64,000 nucleotides of DNA from Pedobacter sp014947265. Lineage in GTDB: Bacteria; Bacteroidota; Bacteroidia; Sphingobacteriales; Sphingobacteriaceae. The position numbers were made by a program, and so were the translations under genes. The notes below the pieces were generated by a model. The model ran no database searches, was not told the DNA's origin, and worked only from the letters and a program-made list of their open reading frames with translations. Shown here one piece after another: positions 54,341 through 62,271 of the stretch. How positions within the stretch are numbered: the stretch's first letter is position 1; each line of letters starts with the position of its first letter. The stretch lies in assembly GCF_014947265.1 (NCBI RefSeq), contig NZ_JADCNK010000012.1, positions 100,291 to 164,290 of the forward strand, given 5' to 3'.

Positions 54341-55342
54341 ATGTCGTACAAAACATATTATAATATACCTGGCTCAATGTTAAGTTTTAAAGGAGCGTTG
54401 CTGTTTACCCTGCTGCTTTTAGGGATCGCCGCCTGCAAAAAGAACACGAGCGATGCCGATGGGCTACAATCCAGATTTGACAGTGGAATGGTTTCTTATG
54501 TACAAGGTAGCAATGTAGTTAGGTTAAATGGCAAGGAATATAATTTTACGCCATATTATGTTGGCGTACCCGTGCGACTAAAAGAGGCGGTGAATTCTGT
54601 GGATACGATAACCGCAGTTGTCGATCCGTCGATGGTTACACAATACAATCAACTGTATCAGGAAAAAAATCCAACTATATCCGGGGGTGCTTTCGAGGTT
54701 TCTCATAAAGGGAAATTTCCATTCGCTTCGGGTGATGTAGAGGCGAAAGATTCGTTGTATGTGTTATTGAAGGACGGCAGTCAGTTAAAAGACAGCACCA
54801 TTTACCTTGTACCCGTTACCTTGTCTTCAAAACAAGGCGCCAATTTAAAATATTCACTTTTCTTCTTCAAAGTATTGGTCACTAAAGGCGACCTGCAAGC
54901 GAAAATATATGGCGCCACCGTAGGCACCGGAGTTAGTCTCACAAGGTTAACAAGTGGTGCTTTACAAGTGAACAACATTGGTACCCTTCGTGATTCGTTG
55001 AAATTAAGAATAACGCTGAATAAGGTATTTCCTGCTAACGATGTCAGCGTGCAGGCAAGCTTCCTTACACAAAGTGAGATCGCTGCTGCGATCACTAAAG
55101 AAAAATTTGTTGGCACAAGCTTAACCGAAGCAAATACAATATTTACCAAAAATCTCGTCACTGTACCCGCCAGGGCCTTATTAAGCAAAGACAGTATTAG
55201 CGTAGGCTTTATCAATAGGGCGACATTAAAATCCGGATGGTATATAACCGGCGTAAAAATCATCACCTATACCGGTTCGGCATATGGCGTTCCCCCCGTA
55301 GCCAATGATTCCTGCAGGGCCTATCTCCGGTTTTTCAAATAA
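54341..55342 (+). CDS. DUF1735-like surface lipoprotein (SusE position)
   Basis: 333 residues from the ATG at 54341; the longer frame starts at GTG. A start at 54377 (MLSFKGALLFTLLLLGIAACKK) gives an even more compact lipoprotein signal. Residues about 50-165 (AVNSVDTITAVVDPSMVTQYNQLYQEKNPTISGGAFEVS...IYLVPVTLSS) follow the DUF1735/BT_3987-type immunoglobulin-like pattern of surface glycan- or peptide-binding proteins next to SusD. The C-terminal half is a further beta domain without recognised motifs. It is probably an accessory binder of the same complex. Confidence 0.72.
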   Translation: MSYKTYYNIPGSMLSFKGALLFTLLLLGIAACKKNTSDADGLQSRFDSGMVSYVQGSNVVRLNGKEYNFTPYYVGVPVRLKEAVNSVDTITAVVDPSMVTQYNQLYQEKNPTISGGAFEVSHKGKFPFASGDVEAKDSLYVLLKDGSQLKDSTIYLVPVTLSSKQGANLKYSLFFFKVLVTKGDLQAKIYGATVGTGVSLTRLTSGALQVNNIGTLRDSLKLRITLNKVFPANDVSVQASFLTQSEIAAAITKEKFVGTSLTEANTIFTKNLVTVPARALLSKDSISVGFINRATLKSGWYITGVKIITYTGSAYGVPPVANDSCRAYLRFFK

Positions 55343-55378
55343 TTAACGGTTTATATTTCAGAAATTTAATTCAAAGAC

Positions 55379-55933
55379 ATGTTAAAAACGTCAAAATTTT
55401 GGGCCTTGGCAACGATGATCACTTTGCTCAGTAAAATGATATCAGCCCAACCATATTTATCAGAAAAACATAGCAACTCCAATGTCGTTACGGATACCAT
55501 AAGGCTTAAAGTAGGCGATAAATGCCCGGATATTATATTTCAGGATACAACAGGAGATCACGGGAATAATGTAAAGCTTAGTGAGCTGAAAGGTAAATAT
55601 GTGCTCATTGATGTATGGGCTTCATGGTGTGCGCCCTGTCGTATTCAATATCCTCATTTCGCTTTACTTGCAAAAAAAATGAAAGACAAGGAAATCACTT
55701 TTTTAAGCATATCCCTGGACACCCAGGTTTGGCGATGGAAAGGCCCGGTACTTAACCAGATGGGTGGCCTCCAATGGAAGGTAAAAGATGAAACATTCGA
55801 AAAGGCCTTTGGCATCAATACCATTCCCCGATATATATTATTGGATAAAAATGGCATCATATTAAGTCTGAACATGACTAAACCATCACAGCCGGAACTT
55901 GAGCAAGAACTGATAAAGCTTAAGGGAATTTAA
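55379..55933 (+). CDS. TlpA-type thiol-disulfide oxidoreductase, single domain
   Basis: A 184-residue exported redoxin (signal MLKTSKFWALATMITLLSKMISAQ). The thioredoxin fold spans about 42-182 with WASWCAPC (catalytic Cys pair near 80/83) and the cis-Pro loop TIPRYILLDKNG. Unlike the next two genes it has no N-terminal DUF4369-like domain. It is the first of three redoxins in a row at the end of the SusCD operon. Confidence 0.92.
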   Translation: MLKTSKFWALATMITLLSKMISAQPYLSEKHSNSNVVTDTIRLKVGDKCPDIIFQDTTGDHGNNVKLSELKGKYVLIDVWASWCAPCRIQYPHFALLAKKMKDKEITFLSISLDTQVWRWKGPVLNQMGGLQWKVKDETFEKAFGINTIPRYILLDKNGIILSLNMTKPSQPELEQELIKLKGI

Positions 55934-55951
55934 AACAGTATACTATTAAAA

Positions 55952-57079
55952 ATGAAATACATGAAAAAAAGATTGATCACATTGTTAGCATTAGCACCTT
56001 TTGCCGTTTTAGCCCAGCAACAGTACACCATCAATGCAACAATAGGTAAAATTAAACTTCCAGCTACGGCTTATTTGGCATATCAAGAGCAGGGACGTAT
56101 GAGATATGACTCTGCTACCGTTCAGCCGGATGGTAAGTTTATGATTAAAGGCACTGTATCTATGCCAATGAAAGCCTTTGTATTGCTGGGGCAGAATGGT
56201 GAAAATTTAAAGTCGAGGCCTAACCCGGACCAGATCGCAATTTACCTGGAAAACGGCATTATCGAAATAAATACGACTGATTCATTAATCAGGGCAAAAA
56301 TTTCTGGTACACCTTTAAATCAGGACCAGCAGGAGCTCATCGCTTCATTAATGTCAATTAAGCACAAAGAAGCCCAAATGAATGCGGACTATAAAAAACT
56401 AGCCGACAACAGTAAGGAGAAAGCAAAATTAAAAGAATTACTTGAACGCCTGGCAGACAGCAGAATGCAGGTGCAGGAAAGCTATATCAGGAAACACCCC
56501 AACTCACTGGTGAGTTTAAACTTGCTGCGCAGCACTATAGACCCGAACCAATACCCGGAAAAAGCCACTGCCTTATTCAACAGTTTAAACGCTGATCTAA
56601 AGGCTTCTGTTGCCGGACAATCCTTTTTAAGTAAAATTGGAAAAGCGAAAGCGCTAACTGTGGGCAACATGGCACCTGATTTTATATTAAAGAACACCAA
56701 AGATCAGGATGTAAGTTTATCCTCATTCAAAGGTAAATATGTGTTGGTAGATTTTTGGGCAAGCTGGTGCGGACCTTGCAGAAAGGAGAACCCAAACCTG
56801 GTTAAAGCGTATGAAAAGTATAAGTCAAAAAACTTCACGGTCCTTGGCGTATCCTTAGACGGGGGCGAAAATGCGAAGGCGAAATGGATGGATGCCATTG
56901 TTAAAGACGGCCTGAACTGGACGCAAGTGTCTGATCTTAAAGGCTGGGCAAGTTATGCCGCTCAACTCTACCACATCAATGCCGTACCCGCCAATTTTTT
57001 GCTGGACCCAACAGGGAAGATCATTGGAAGAGATTTGCGTGGCGAGGAGCTTAATAAAAAACTAGCAACTTTACTTTAA
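55952..57079 (+). CDS. TlpA-type oxidoreductase with N-terminal DUF4369-like domain
   Basis: A 375-residue exported protein (MKYMKKRLITLLALAPFAVLAQQ; MKKRL at 55961 is an alternative start). Residues 22-110 form a DUF4369-like beta domain (YTINATIGKIKLPATAYLAYQEQGRMRYDSATVQPDGKFMIKG), followed by a helical linker (about 120-215) and a redoxin domain (about 235-375) with FWASWCGPCRKENPNL and INAVPANFLLDPTGKI. This is the layout of Bacteroidota TlpA-like proteins that reduce periplasmic disulfides. It is 18 bp after the previous redoxin and 5 bp before the next. Confidence 0.93.
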   Translation: MKYMKKRLITLLALAPFAVLAQQQYTINATIGKIKLPATAYLAYQEQGRMRYDSATVQPDGKFMIKGTVSMPMKAFVLLGQNGENLKSRPNPDQIAIYLENGIIEINTTDSLIRAKISGTPLNQDQQELIASLMSIKHKEAQMNADYKKLADNSKEKAKLKELLERLADSRMQVQESYIRKHPNSLVSLNLLRSTIDPNQYPEKATALFNSLNADLKASVAGQSFLSKIGKAKALTVGNMAPDFILKNTKDQDVSLSSFKGKYVLVDFWASWCGPCRKENPNLVKAYEKYKSKNFTVLGVSLDGGENAKAKWMDAIVKDGLNWTQVSDLKGWASYAAQLYHINAVPANFLLDPTGKIIGRDLRGEELNKKLATLL

Positions 57080-57084
57080 CCGCG

Positions 57085-58200
57085 ATGGGATTTATGAAAC
57101 GTTTTTTAACCCTTAGCACAGCCGCGCTCTTATGCTTAACCACAAATTTGTTTGCTCAGTTGCGCTTAAGCGGTGACATCAAAGCCATAGGGAATTCGAA
57201 ACTGATGATCAAATATTATGAGGGATCTACCAAAAAAGACACTTCATTGAAAATTACTAATGGAAAATTTGTCTGGCGCGCACCAGTAACCGAATCGCAA
57301 AAAATCACCCTGATCTTTCCAGGCAGGGCAATTTCTATTTTCGTTGATCCGGGAGAAATGATCATAAAGGGAAGCAGGGATTCAGTAGATAACCTTCAGG
57401 TAAGTGGTTCGAAAACAAATGACGAAGCTGTTGCCTATGCGCAAATGACGAGTTCTCTAACAGAGGAGTCTAACATGGTTGCTTCGCAATATGGTAAGGT
57501 AAGCGAGGCTGAGGAGTTGGAACGCCAGAAAAGGTATTCAGATATTGCGAAACAGAAAATGGCAATGGCCATTCAGTACATCGGTAGCCACAGCGGAAGT
57601 GCGTACAGTTTAAACCTGGCTACAGAACATTGCAGAATAGGCACTTACGAAAGCGTGCTAAAGATGTACGGGTTGTTAAGTAAAAAAATGCAATCAACCT
57701 CAGAAGGAAAGCGCATAGCTGAGCGGCTGGTGATACTTAAGCGCAGTGCGATTGGTGAAAAGGTAAAGGATTTTACCCTGAGTAATCATGATGGTAATCA
57801 AATTGATATCTCGATGTATAAAGGTAAGTATGTGCTGATTGATTTTTGGGCAAGCTGGTGTTCTCCTTGCCGCAAAGAAATCCCCAATCTGATTAAAAAC
57901 TACAGCACGTTTAAAGATCAAAATTTCACCATTTTAAGCATTTCCCTTGACGACAGCCGTGATGAATGGATGCATGCATTAGCTGCGCTAAAAATGCCCT
58001 GGACGCAGGTGGTTGACTTGAAAGCCTGGAATGGGGAACTTGCTACATATTACGGAATACTGGCGATTCCAAGTTCTTTATTGGTTGATCCTAAGGGAAA
58101 TATTGTTGCCAAAGATTTAAGAGGTATAGAGTTAACTAAAAAGCTCACTGAATTAATGACTGATCACAACCAGGAGAATCATAGCTTAGATATACATTAA
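57085..58200 (+). CDS. TlpA-type oxidoreductase with N-terminal DUF4369-like domain
   Basis: A 371-residue homologue of the preceding protein with the same layout: signal (MGFMKRFLTLSTAALLCLTTNLFAQ), DUF4369-like domain (about 26-110), helical linker and redoxin domain (about 228-360) with FWASWCSPCRKEIPNL and ILAIPSSLLVDPKGNI. The two probably arose by duplication. It is the last gene of the operon. The following ~330 bp contain the second copy of the 96-bp repeat, a hairpin and tRNA-related sequence. Confidence 0.93.
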   Translation: MGFMKRFLTLSTAALLCLTTNLFAQLRLSGDIKAIGNSKLMIKYYEGSTKKDTSLKITNGKFVWRAPVTESQKITLIFPGRAISIFVDPGEMIIKGSRDSVDNLQVSGSKTNDEAVAYAQMTSSLTEESNMVASQYGKVSEAEELERQKRYSDIAKQKMAMAIQYIGSHSGSAYSLNLATEHCRIGTYESVLKMYGLLSKKMQSTSEGKRIAERLVILKRSAIGEKVKDFTLSNHDGNQIDISMYKGKYVLIDFWASWCSPCRKEIPNLIKNYSTFKDQNFTILSISLDDSRDEWMHALAALKMPWTQVVDLKAWNGELATYYGILAIPSSLLVDPKGNIVAKDLRGIELTKKLTELMTDHNQENHSLDIH

Positions 58201-58278
58201 ATATGCGCTCAGTATAAAGAGGCTGGATCATTAATTTTTGAAACAGTCTCTTATGCTAAAAAAGCATTGGAAAGTTAC

Positions 58279-58375
58279 ACGTTAAATTCGACAGTTTTTC
58301 CTGTAAAACTCAACATTACCTGGCTATTGAAAAGACAAAATGGAGGTAGGAAAATCCTATTATGGAAATAAAAAA
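58279..58375. repeat. ~96 bp direct repeat, copy beside tRNA-Asn
   Basis: Same-strand copy of 40605-40700 (shared ACGTTAAATTC, TTTTTCCTGTAAAACT, GAAAAGACAAAATGGA, CCTATTATGGAA). At the other site this sequence flanks an integrase start, so here it probably marks a lost integrase next to its tRNA target. Confidence 0.7.
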
Positions 58376-58406
58376 ACCCATCCTATTAGCTAGAAATGGG
58401 GTTTTT
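58371..58406. terminator. Possible hairpin terminator after the second ECF/SusCD operon
   Basis: AAAAACCCAT and ATGGGGTTTTT pair with one bulged G around a 14-nt loop. It reads as a terminator for rightward transcription (T-run at the end) and possibly also leftward. Confidence 0.5.
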
Positions 58407-58433
58407 ATGTGATTTTCAGTCTTGAAAATCTTT

Positions 58434-58451
58434 GCTCCCTCTACTGGGCTC
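58434..58451. other. Partial duplicate of the tRNA-Asn 3' end, attachment-site-like
   Basis: GCTCCCTCTACTGGGCTC matches the tRNA 3' end at 58528-58545 in 17 of 18 bases and the same orientation. Duplicated tRNA 3' ends are the usual scar of integrase-mediated insertion. It is short, so chance or slippage cannot be excluded. Confidence 0.45.
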
Positions 58452-58495
58452 CTTTCGTCTGCGCTCAAGATAAACTTCTCGCCCAGCCCTAAACG

Positions 58496-58526
58496 CAAAA
58501 AACCCACAACTTTCGTCGTGGGTTTT
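58496..58526 (-). terminator. Terminator of tRNA-Asn
   Basis: On the minus strand AAAACCCACGA pairs with GTGGGTTTT around a short loop and is followed by a T-run, directly after the tRNA 3' end. Confidence 0.7.
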
Positions 58527-58528
58527 GG

Positions 58529-58602
58529 CTCCCTCTGCTGGGCTCGAACCAGCGACCCTCTGATTAACAGTCAGATGCTCTAACCAGCTGAGCTAAGAAG
58601 GA
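58529..58602 (-). tRNA. tRNA-Asn (anticodon GTT)
   Basis: The minus strand gives a complete cloverleaf: acceptor TCCTTCT/AGAGGGA, D-stem GCTC/GAGC, anticodon arm TCTGA CTGTTAA TCAGA with anticodon GTT, T-arm GCTGG TTCGAGC CCAGC, discriminator G followed by CC. The CCA is incomplete in the DNA. It is a frequent integration target, and the neighbourhood shows integration scars. Confidence 0.95.
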
Positions 58603-58746
58603 GTGCTGGTTGTTTCCTAAAACGAGGTTATTTACACTTTGCAGTACATATACCCTTGTTCTTTTTGGGAATGCAATATTAGGGCTTTTAAATTATTTAT
58701 GCAATATTTGCAGTGAAAAATTTAAAAAAAAATTTAATACATATAT

Positions 58747-59667
58747 ATGAGCCTGATAATCATAGGTACTGTAGCTTTTGATGCTATTGAAACTCCTTTC
58801 GGAAAAACAGATAAAATTGTTGGTGGTGCTGCAACGTACGCAAGTTTAGCCGCTTCTTACTTTTATAATAAAGCAAAAATTGTAGCTGTAGTGGGGGATG
58901 ACTTTCATCAATCAGATATTGACACCTTAACCAAACACGGTATTGACACCGAAGGACTACAGATTAAAGCAGGTGAAAAATCATTTTTCTGGTCAGGTAA
59001 ATACCACAACGACATGAACAGCCGCGATACTTTAATTACGGAATTGAATGTATTGGAAAATTTCGACCCGATCATCCCGGAGAGTTATCAAGACTGCGAA
59101 TACCTGATGTTAGGTAACCTAACCCCACAGGTGCAGCAAACGGTAATTAAGCGCCTTAAAAACCGCCCGAAATTGATCGTAATGGACACCATGAACTTTT
59201 GGATGGATATTATGATGGATGATTTATTGGAAACCATTAAAATGGTGGATGTATTAACCATCAATGATGCCGAAGCACGTCAGTTGTCGGGCGAATATTC
59301 ATTGGTAAAAGCAGCGAAGAAAATCCTTACAATGGGCCCAAAATATTTGATCATTAAAAAAGGTGAGCATGGCGCATTGTTATTCCATGAAGATCAGATT
59401 TTCTCAGCTCCGGCCTTGCCTTTGGCAGAAGTATTTGATCCTACAGGCGCTGGCGATACCTTCGCAGGAGGTTTTATCGGTTATTTGGCTAAGGTGGGTA
59501 CAATCAACTTCAATAACATGAAAAATGCAATCATTTACGGTTCTGCACTGGCTTCTTTCTGTGTAGAGAAATTTGGAACAGAAAAGTTATTAAATTTAAC
59601 CGATGAGGAAGTTGCAGCGAGAATACAAGAATTTGTAAACTTAAGTGCTTTCACTATAGAAATTTAA
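58747..59667 (+). CDS. PfkB family carbohydrate/nucleoside kinase
   Basis: A 306-residue cytoplasmic kinase of the ribokinase superfamily. The N-terminal substrate-binding GGAATYASLAAS (about 26-37) and the C-terminal PfkB signature DPTGAGDTFAGGFIGYL (about 229-245, catalytic Asp in GAGD) are intact. The MDTMNFWM stretch and the long lid are typical of the adenosine-kinase/sugar-kinase subgroup in Bacteroidota. The substrate cannot be assigned. It is a single-gene unit followed by a hairpin repeat. Confidence 0.93.
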   Translation: MSLIIIGTVAFDAIETPFGKTDKIVGGAATYASLAASYFYNKAKIVAVVGDDFHQSDIDTLTKHGIDTEGLQIKAGEKSFFWSGKYHNDMNSRDTLITELNVLENFDPIIPESYQDCEYLMLGNLTPQVQQTVIKRLKNRPKLIVMDTMNFWMDIMMDDLLETIKMVDVLTINDAEARQLSGEYSLVKAAKKILTMGPKYLIIKKGEHGALLFHEDQIFSAPALPLAEVFDPTGAGDTFAGGFIGYLAKVGTINFNNMKNAIIYGSALASFCVEKFGTEKLLNLTDEEVAARIQEFVNLSAFTIEI

Positions 59668-59678
59668 TATAAATTAAT

Positions 59679-59738
59679 TGTCATCCTGAGCCTGTCGAAG
59701 GACTTAACACGAGCTGTTTCGACAGGCTCAACATGACA
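59679..59738. repeat. Intergenic inverted repeat (TGTCATCCTGAGCCTGTCGAA type)
   Basis: The arms TGTCATCCTGAGCCTGTCGA (59679-) and TCGACAGGCTCAACATGACA (-59738) are inverted copies over 21 bases with two mismatches, separated by 18 bp. This is a widespread REP-like hairpin of Bacteroidota intergenic regions and may serve as terminator for the kinase gene and for the convergent cytochrome-b5-like gene. Confidence 0.65.
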
Positions 59739-59781
59739 TATCTTAATTTTAATTCTATCGTTAATTCTACCCTGACAAAAA

Positions 59782-60024
59782 TCAACTTAGTGTAGCCAAT
59801 ATTGCTATCGGTATAAATTTTTCAAAAACAGCATCGGTGTGCGGTGCATCAGGCAGTTCGTCAGTCAAATCCTGTCCGGCCCAGTGCTCATAGTGTTTAC
59901 CGTTCCGCCACAGCCTGCTATTGGTCATATCGTAGATTAAACCTTTATAAGCCACCCAGATCTGAGGTTTGTCCTGTCCGTTGCGTAAAGCGAGTTGTTG
60001 CTTGGTATAGCTGGGTAAATCCAT
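59782..60024 (-). CDS. Cytochrome b5-like heme/steroid-binding domain protein
   Basis: An 80-residue protein that is a single cytochrome-b5-like domain: YTKQQLALRNGQDKPQIWVAYKGLIYDMTNSRLWRNGKHYEHWAGQDLTDELPDAPHTDAVFEKF. The probable heme ligands are His44 (GKHYEH) and His62 (APHTD). It has no signal or anchor, so it is probably cytoplasmic and may pass electrons to an unlinked oxidoreductase. It is a small single-gene unit. Confidence 0.88.
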   Translation of the reverse strand: MDLPSYTKQQLALRNGQDKPQIWVAYKGLIYDMTNSRLWRNGKHYEHWAGQDLTDELPDAPHTDAVFEKFIPIAILATLS

Positions 60025-60498
60025 TTAAATTAATTTCGGGTTGAAGATAATCAAAAAGGTTTTTAACCATATAAGAAATATGAGGGCATATTGGCTTTTC
60101 TTTAACTCCTTACATAGGTCAAAGTAGCTATTATTTTTTAACGCAAAGTCAATGCAAAGTTCTCTGTCTGAACGGAGTCGAAGACCAATATCTGGATATT
60201 TCAATTATTATTCTTATTTGAAGCACAAGGCCTGTACAAAGCACCAAGTTTCCTCCCGTTTTACGCTTATACGCTTTGCTGCCTCGTGCCTCGTTGTTGC
60301 AGGGTATCGGCTTCAACCGGGACTAGTTGGCTACTACAGCATTTCATTTTTGGGATTGCAGTGTGCAGAAACCCTGTTCTTAAACCCGATCCGATAGCTA
60401 TCGGATGCAATGAATCCCGACGTTAAGTCGGGAGTAATGACTGAATCCCGCTAAAAACTACTGAATATTTGTTTTCCAAAAAAATAAACAATCTTATC
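60025..60498. repeat. Intergenic stretch of hairpins and degenerate repeats
   Basis: No gene is supported. Visible elements are the palindrome CCGATAGCTATCGG (about 60392-60405), the hairpin TCCCGACGTTAAGTCGGGA (about 60416-60434), and a degenerate TTTAACGCAAAGTCAATGCAAAG string near 60138 of the same style as other gaps in the window. Confidence 0.5.
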
Positions 60499-61188
60499 TT
60501 ATGCCTGGCTTTTATCGCCCTTGCTTTTAAAAACTTCGTACAGGTAAATATTCATCAACAAGAGCCCCATTAAATAAAAATGATCTTCGAAAGGAATAGT
60601 TCCCACTCTAAAACCAAGGTTTTGCTTATCGTTGTACATCACCACAGGTATAGAAGTTAAAAATCCATTTACAACATAGAAAGGAATAAGCGAAATCAGG
60701 TATGCCCTGTAGAACTTGTACATAAACCTAAAATCGACATTTACATACTCTACATAAGCCAGCACCACAAATAAAAAGCCAAAATTGATCAGCGTGTACC
60801 ACCTGTTATAACCAAAAAATAAAATGGCCACACAAAGCCCCAGGAACAAATTACTTAACGCGAGGCTATACTTTTGCAGGTCGTTTTTTGGAAAATAAGC
60901 ATTCAAACATTCGTAAATAAATACGCAGGCATAAGGAACCGTTAAAAAGAATAGAATTTCTTCTAAAGGTAGCCCCAAAAGATTTACCCCAATAAGGTAA
61001 TCGGGATTAAAAGACCATACAGCGAGCTTGGTAAACAGGATATCCCAAATTAAAAATATAATACCAGTGAGCAATATTGCAGGAAATACAAACTTCCATT
61101 TGCTAAAAAAATGAACCTTTTTATCGAACGATAAAACCAGTGGAAAAAAAATTACAGCAATATTAATAAGTAAATAGATATACTTCAT
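60499..61188 (-). CDS. Lycopene cyclase domain membrane protein (CrtYcd type)
   Basis: A 229-residue integral membrane protein with six to seven hydrophobic segments arranged as two repeats. It carries the signature motifs of the heterodimeric/CrtYcd lycopene beta-cyclases: FLIWDILFTKLAVWSFNPDYLIG, PLEEILFF (Pro74-Glu77) in the first repeat and PFEDHFY (Pro199-Asp202) in the second. It would cyclise the ends of lycopene to beta-carotene in the inner membrane. A CrtI-type desaturase lies 1.1 kb away on the other strand, supporting a carotenoid role. It begins 1 bp after the stop of the gene upstream. Confidence 0.9.
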   Translation of the reverse strand: MKYIYLLINIAVIFFPLVLSFDKKVHFFSKWKFVFPAILLTGIIFLIWDILFTKLAVWSFNPDYLIGVNLLGLPLEEILFFLTVPYACVFIYECLNAYFPKNDLQKYSLALSNLFLGLCVAILFFGYNRWYTLINFGFLFVVLAYVEYVNVDFRFMYKFYRAYLISLIPFYVVNGFLTSIPVVMYNDKQNLGFRVGTIPFEDHFYLMGLLLMNIYLYEVFKSKGDKSQA

Positions 61189-61189
61189 T

Positions 61190-61720
61190 CTAAAGGTGTT
61201 TGGTCAAAATTTTAACTTCAGCAGAACTGCATTTTTTACTGTCGATCATAAATTTAGCTACGTTTTTAACCAGCTCACGATCGGCCAAACCAAAGTTTTC
61301 ATTTTGATAATGTTTAACGATCTCTTTTTTATCCTGAACCAAATCTTTACTGAAACCGAGAAAGGAAGGGGTATAAAATTCAATTGAAAACCGCATAAAA
61401 CGGATCTCCAGATTTTCCTTGTCCATATCTATAGCTTTTTGCATTGTTTTTAGCGATTGGCTCACATACTTGATCTTGTTGTATGGATTCCAGGAATGTT
61501 TGGCTTTGAGCGCCTCCAGGGTTCCTGTGTAGCCGGTTATCAGGGCTGTTTTATTAGAAAGTTTGTTCAGGTTGGCAAATAACGAGTCGGTTAGCTTCGA
61601 GTTTTCAACCGCCTTAACCATATTAATTTTTAATATCGCAATTTCTTTAGTGGATAACTGAGCGTAAGTAATATGGCTTGTTGCAAAGAGCAGCAAAAAT
61701 ATAATGCGTATTTTAGTCAT
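61190..61720 (-). CDS. Exported hypothetical protein
   Basis: 176 residues from the ATG at 61720; the longer frame starts with TTG. The signal peptide is MTKIRIIFLLLFATSHITYAQ. The mature part is mostly helical (LIKAxxNSKLTDSLFANLNKLSNKTALITGYTGTLEALKAKHSWNPYNKIKYVSQSLKTMQKAIDMDKENLEIRFMRFSIEFYTPSFLGFS style), with a possible TPR-like character. It is probably translated together with the lycopene cyclase, 1 bp downstream. Function unknown. Confidence 0.75.
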   Translation of the reverse strand: MTKIRIIFLLLFATSHITYAQLSTKEIAILKINMVKAVENSKLTDSLFANLNKLSNKTALITGYTGTLEALKAKHSWNPYNKIKYVSQSLKTMQKAIDMDKENLEIRFMRFSIEFYTPSFLGFSKDLVQDKKEIVKHYQNENFGLADRELVKNVAKFMIDSKKCSSAEVKILTKHL

Positions 61721-61779
61721 GATTATGGACAAAGGTAAGAAAAGCTAAGCGCTTTTGCTTCCACTGTGATCCTGTGGCA

Positions 61780-61877
61780 CAGCGAAGGATCTACAGCCGA
61801 TGAACACAGCACCCAAGCTATTGATCGAATCAAACTCTCATAAAGATTACTGCTAACAAAAGAAAGGTTCTTCACTG
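61780..61877 (+). repeat. ~98 bp direct repeat, copy 1
   Basis: From CAGCGAAGGATCTACAGCCG through GATTACTGCTAACAAAAGAA to CTTCACTG, repeated at 62103-62201 with about ten differences. Non-coding. Confidence 0.7.
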
Positions 61878-62102
61878 TCATCCTGAGGAATAATTTATTA
61901 TTAAAAATTATATGAATAACAGATTTCTTAGCGGATTATAGGCTGCGAGGAATCGTCATTCCCAACTTGATTGGGAACCACGGAGTGCTCATGAATGCCT
62001 TTGAAATAAGGGAAACTTATGAATAATCGTAATGCAAGCGCTTTAAGATTCCCGCCTGCGCGAGAATGACGACCGTACTTATAGATTCTGTCAATGGTAA
62101 TG

Positions 62103-62201
62103 CAGCGAAGGATCTACAACCGATGAAACACAACACCTAAACGATCGATCGAATCAAGCTTCCATAAGGATTACTGCTAACAAAAGAAAGATTCTTCACT
62201 G
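62103..62201 (+). repeat. ~98 bp direct repeat, copy 2
   Basis: Partner of 61780-61877. The DNA between the copies (61878-62102) carries further inverted scraps (CGTCATTCCCAACTTG, CCTGCGCGAGAATGACG). The whole gap 61721-62271 is repeat-derived and holds no gene. Confidence 0.7.
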
Positions 62202-62271
62202 CGTTCAGAATGACAAACACAGAATGACAAAAAACCAAAACAAAACGCAATAAAATTCCTTTATTTACATC

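Noticed and set aside
58316..58507. Minus-strand ORF next to tRNA-Asn
   Set aside because: It overlaps the 96-bp repeat, a hairpin and the tRNA-end duplicate; the translation has no protein character.
60152..60397. Plus-strand 81-codon ORF
   Set aside because: It lies entirely within hairpins and degenerate repeats between the cytochrome-b5-like and cyclase genes and has no recognisable domain.
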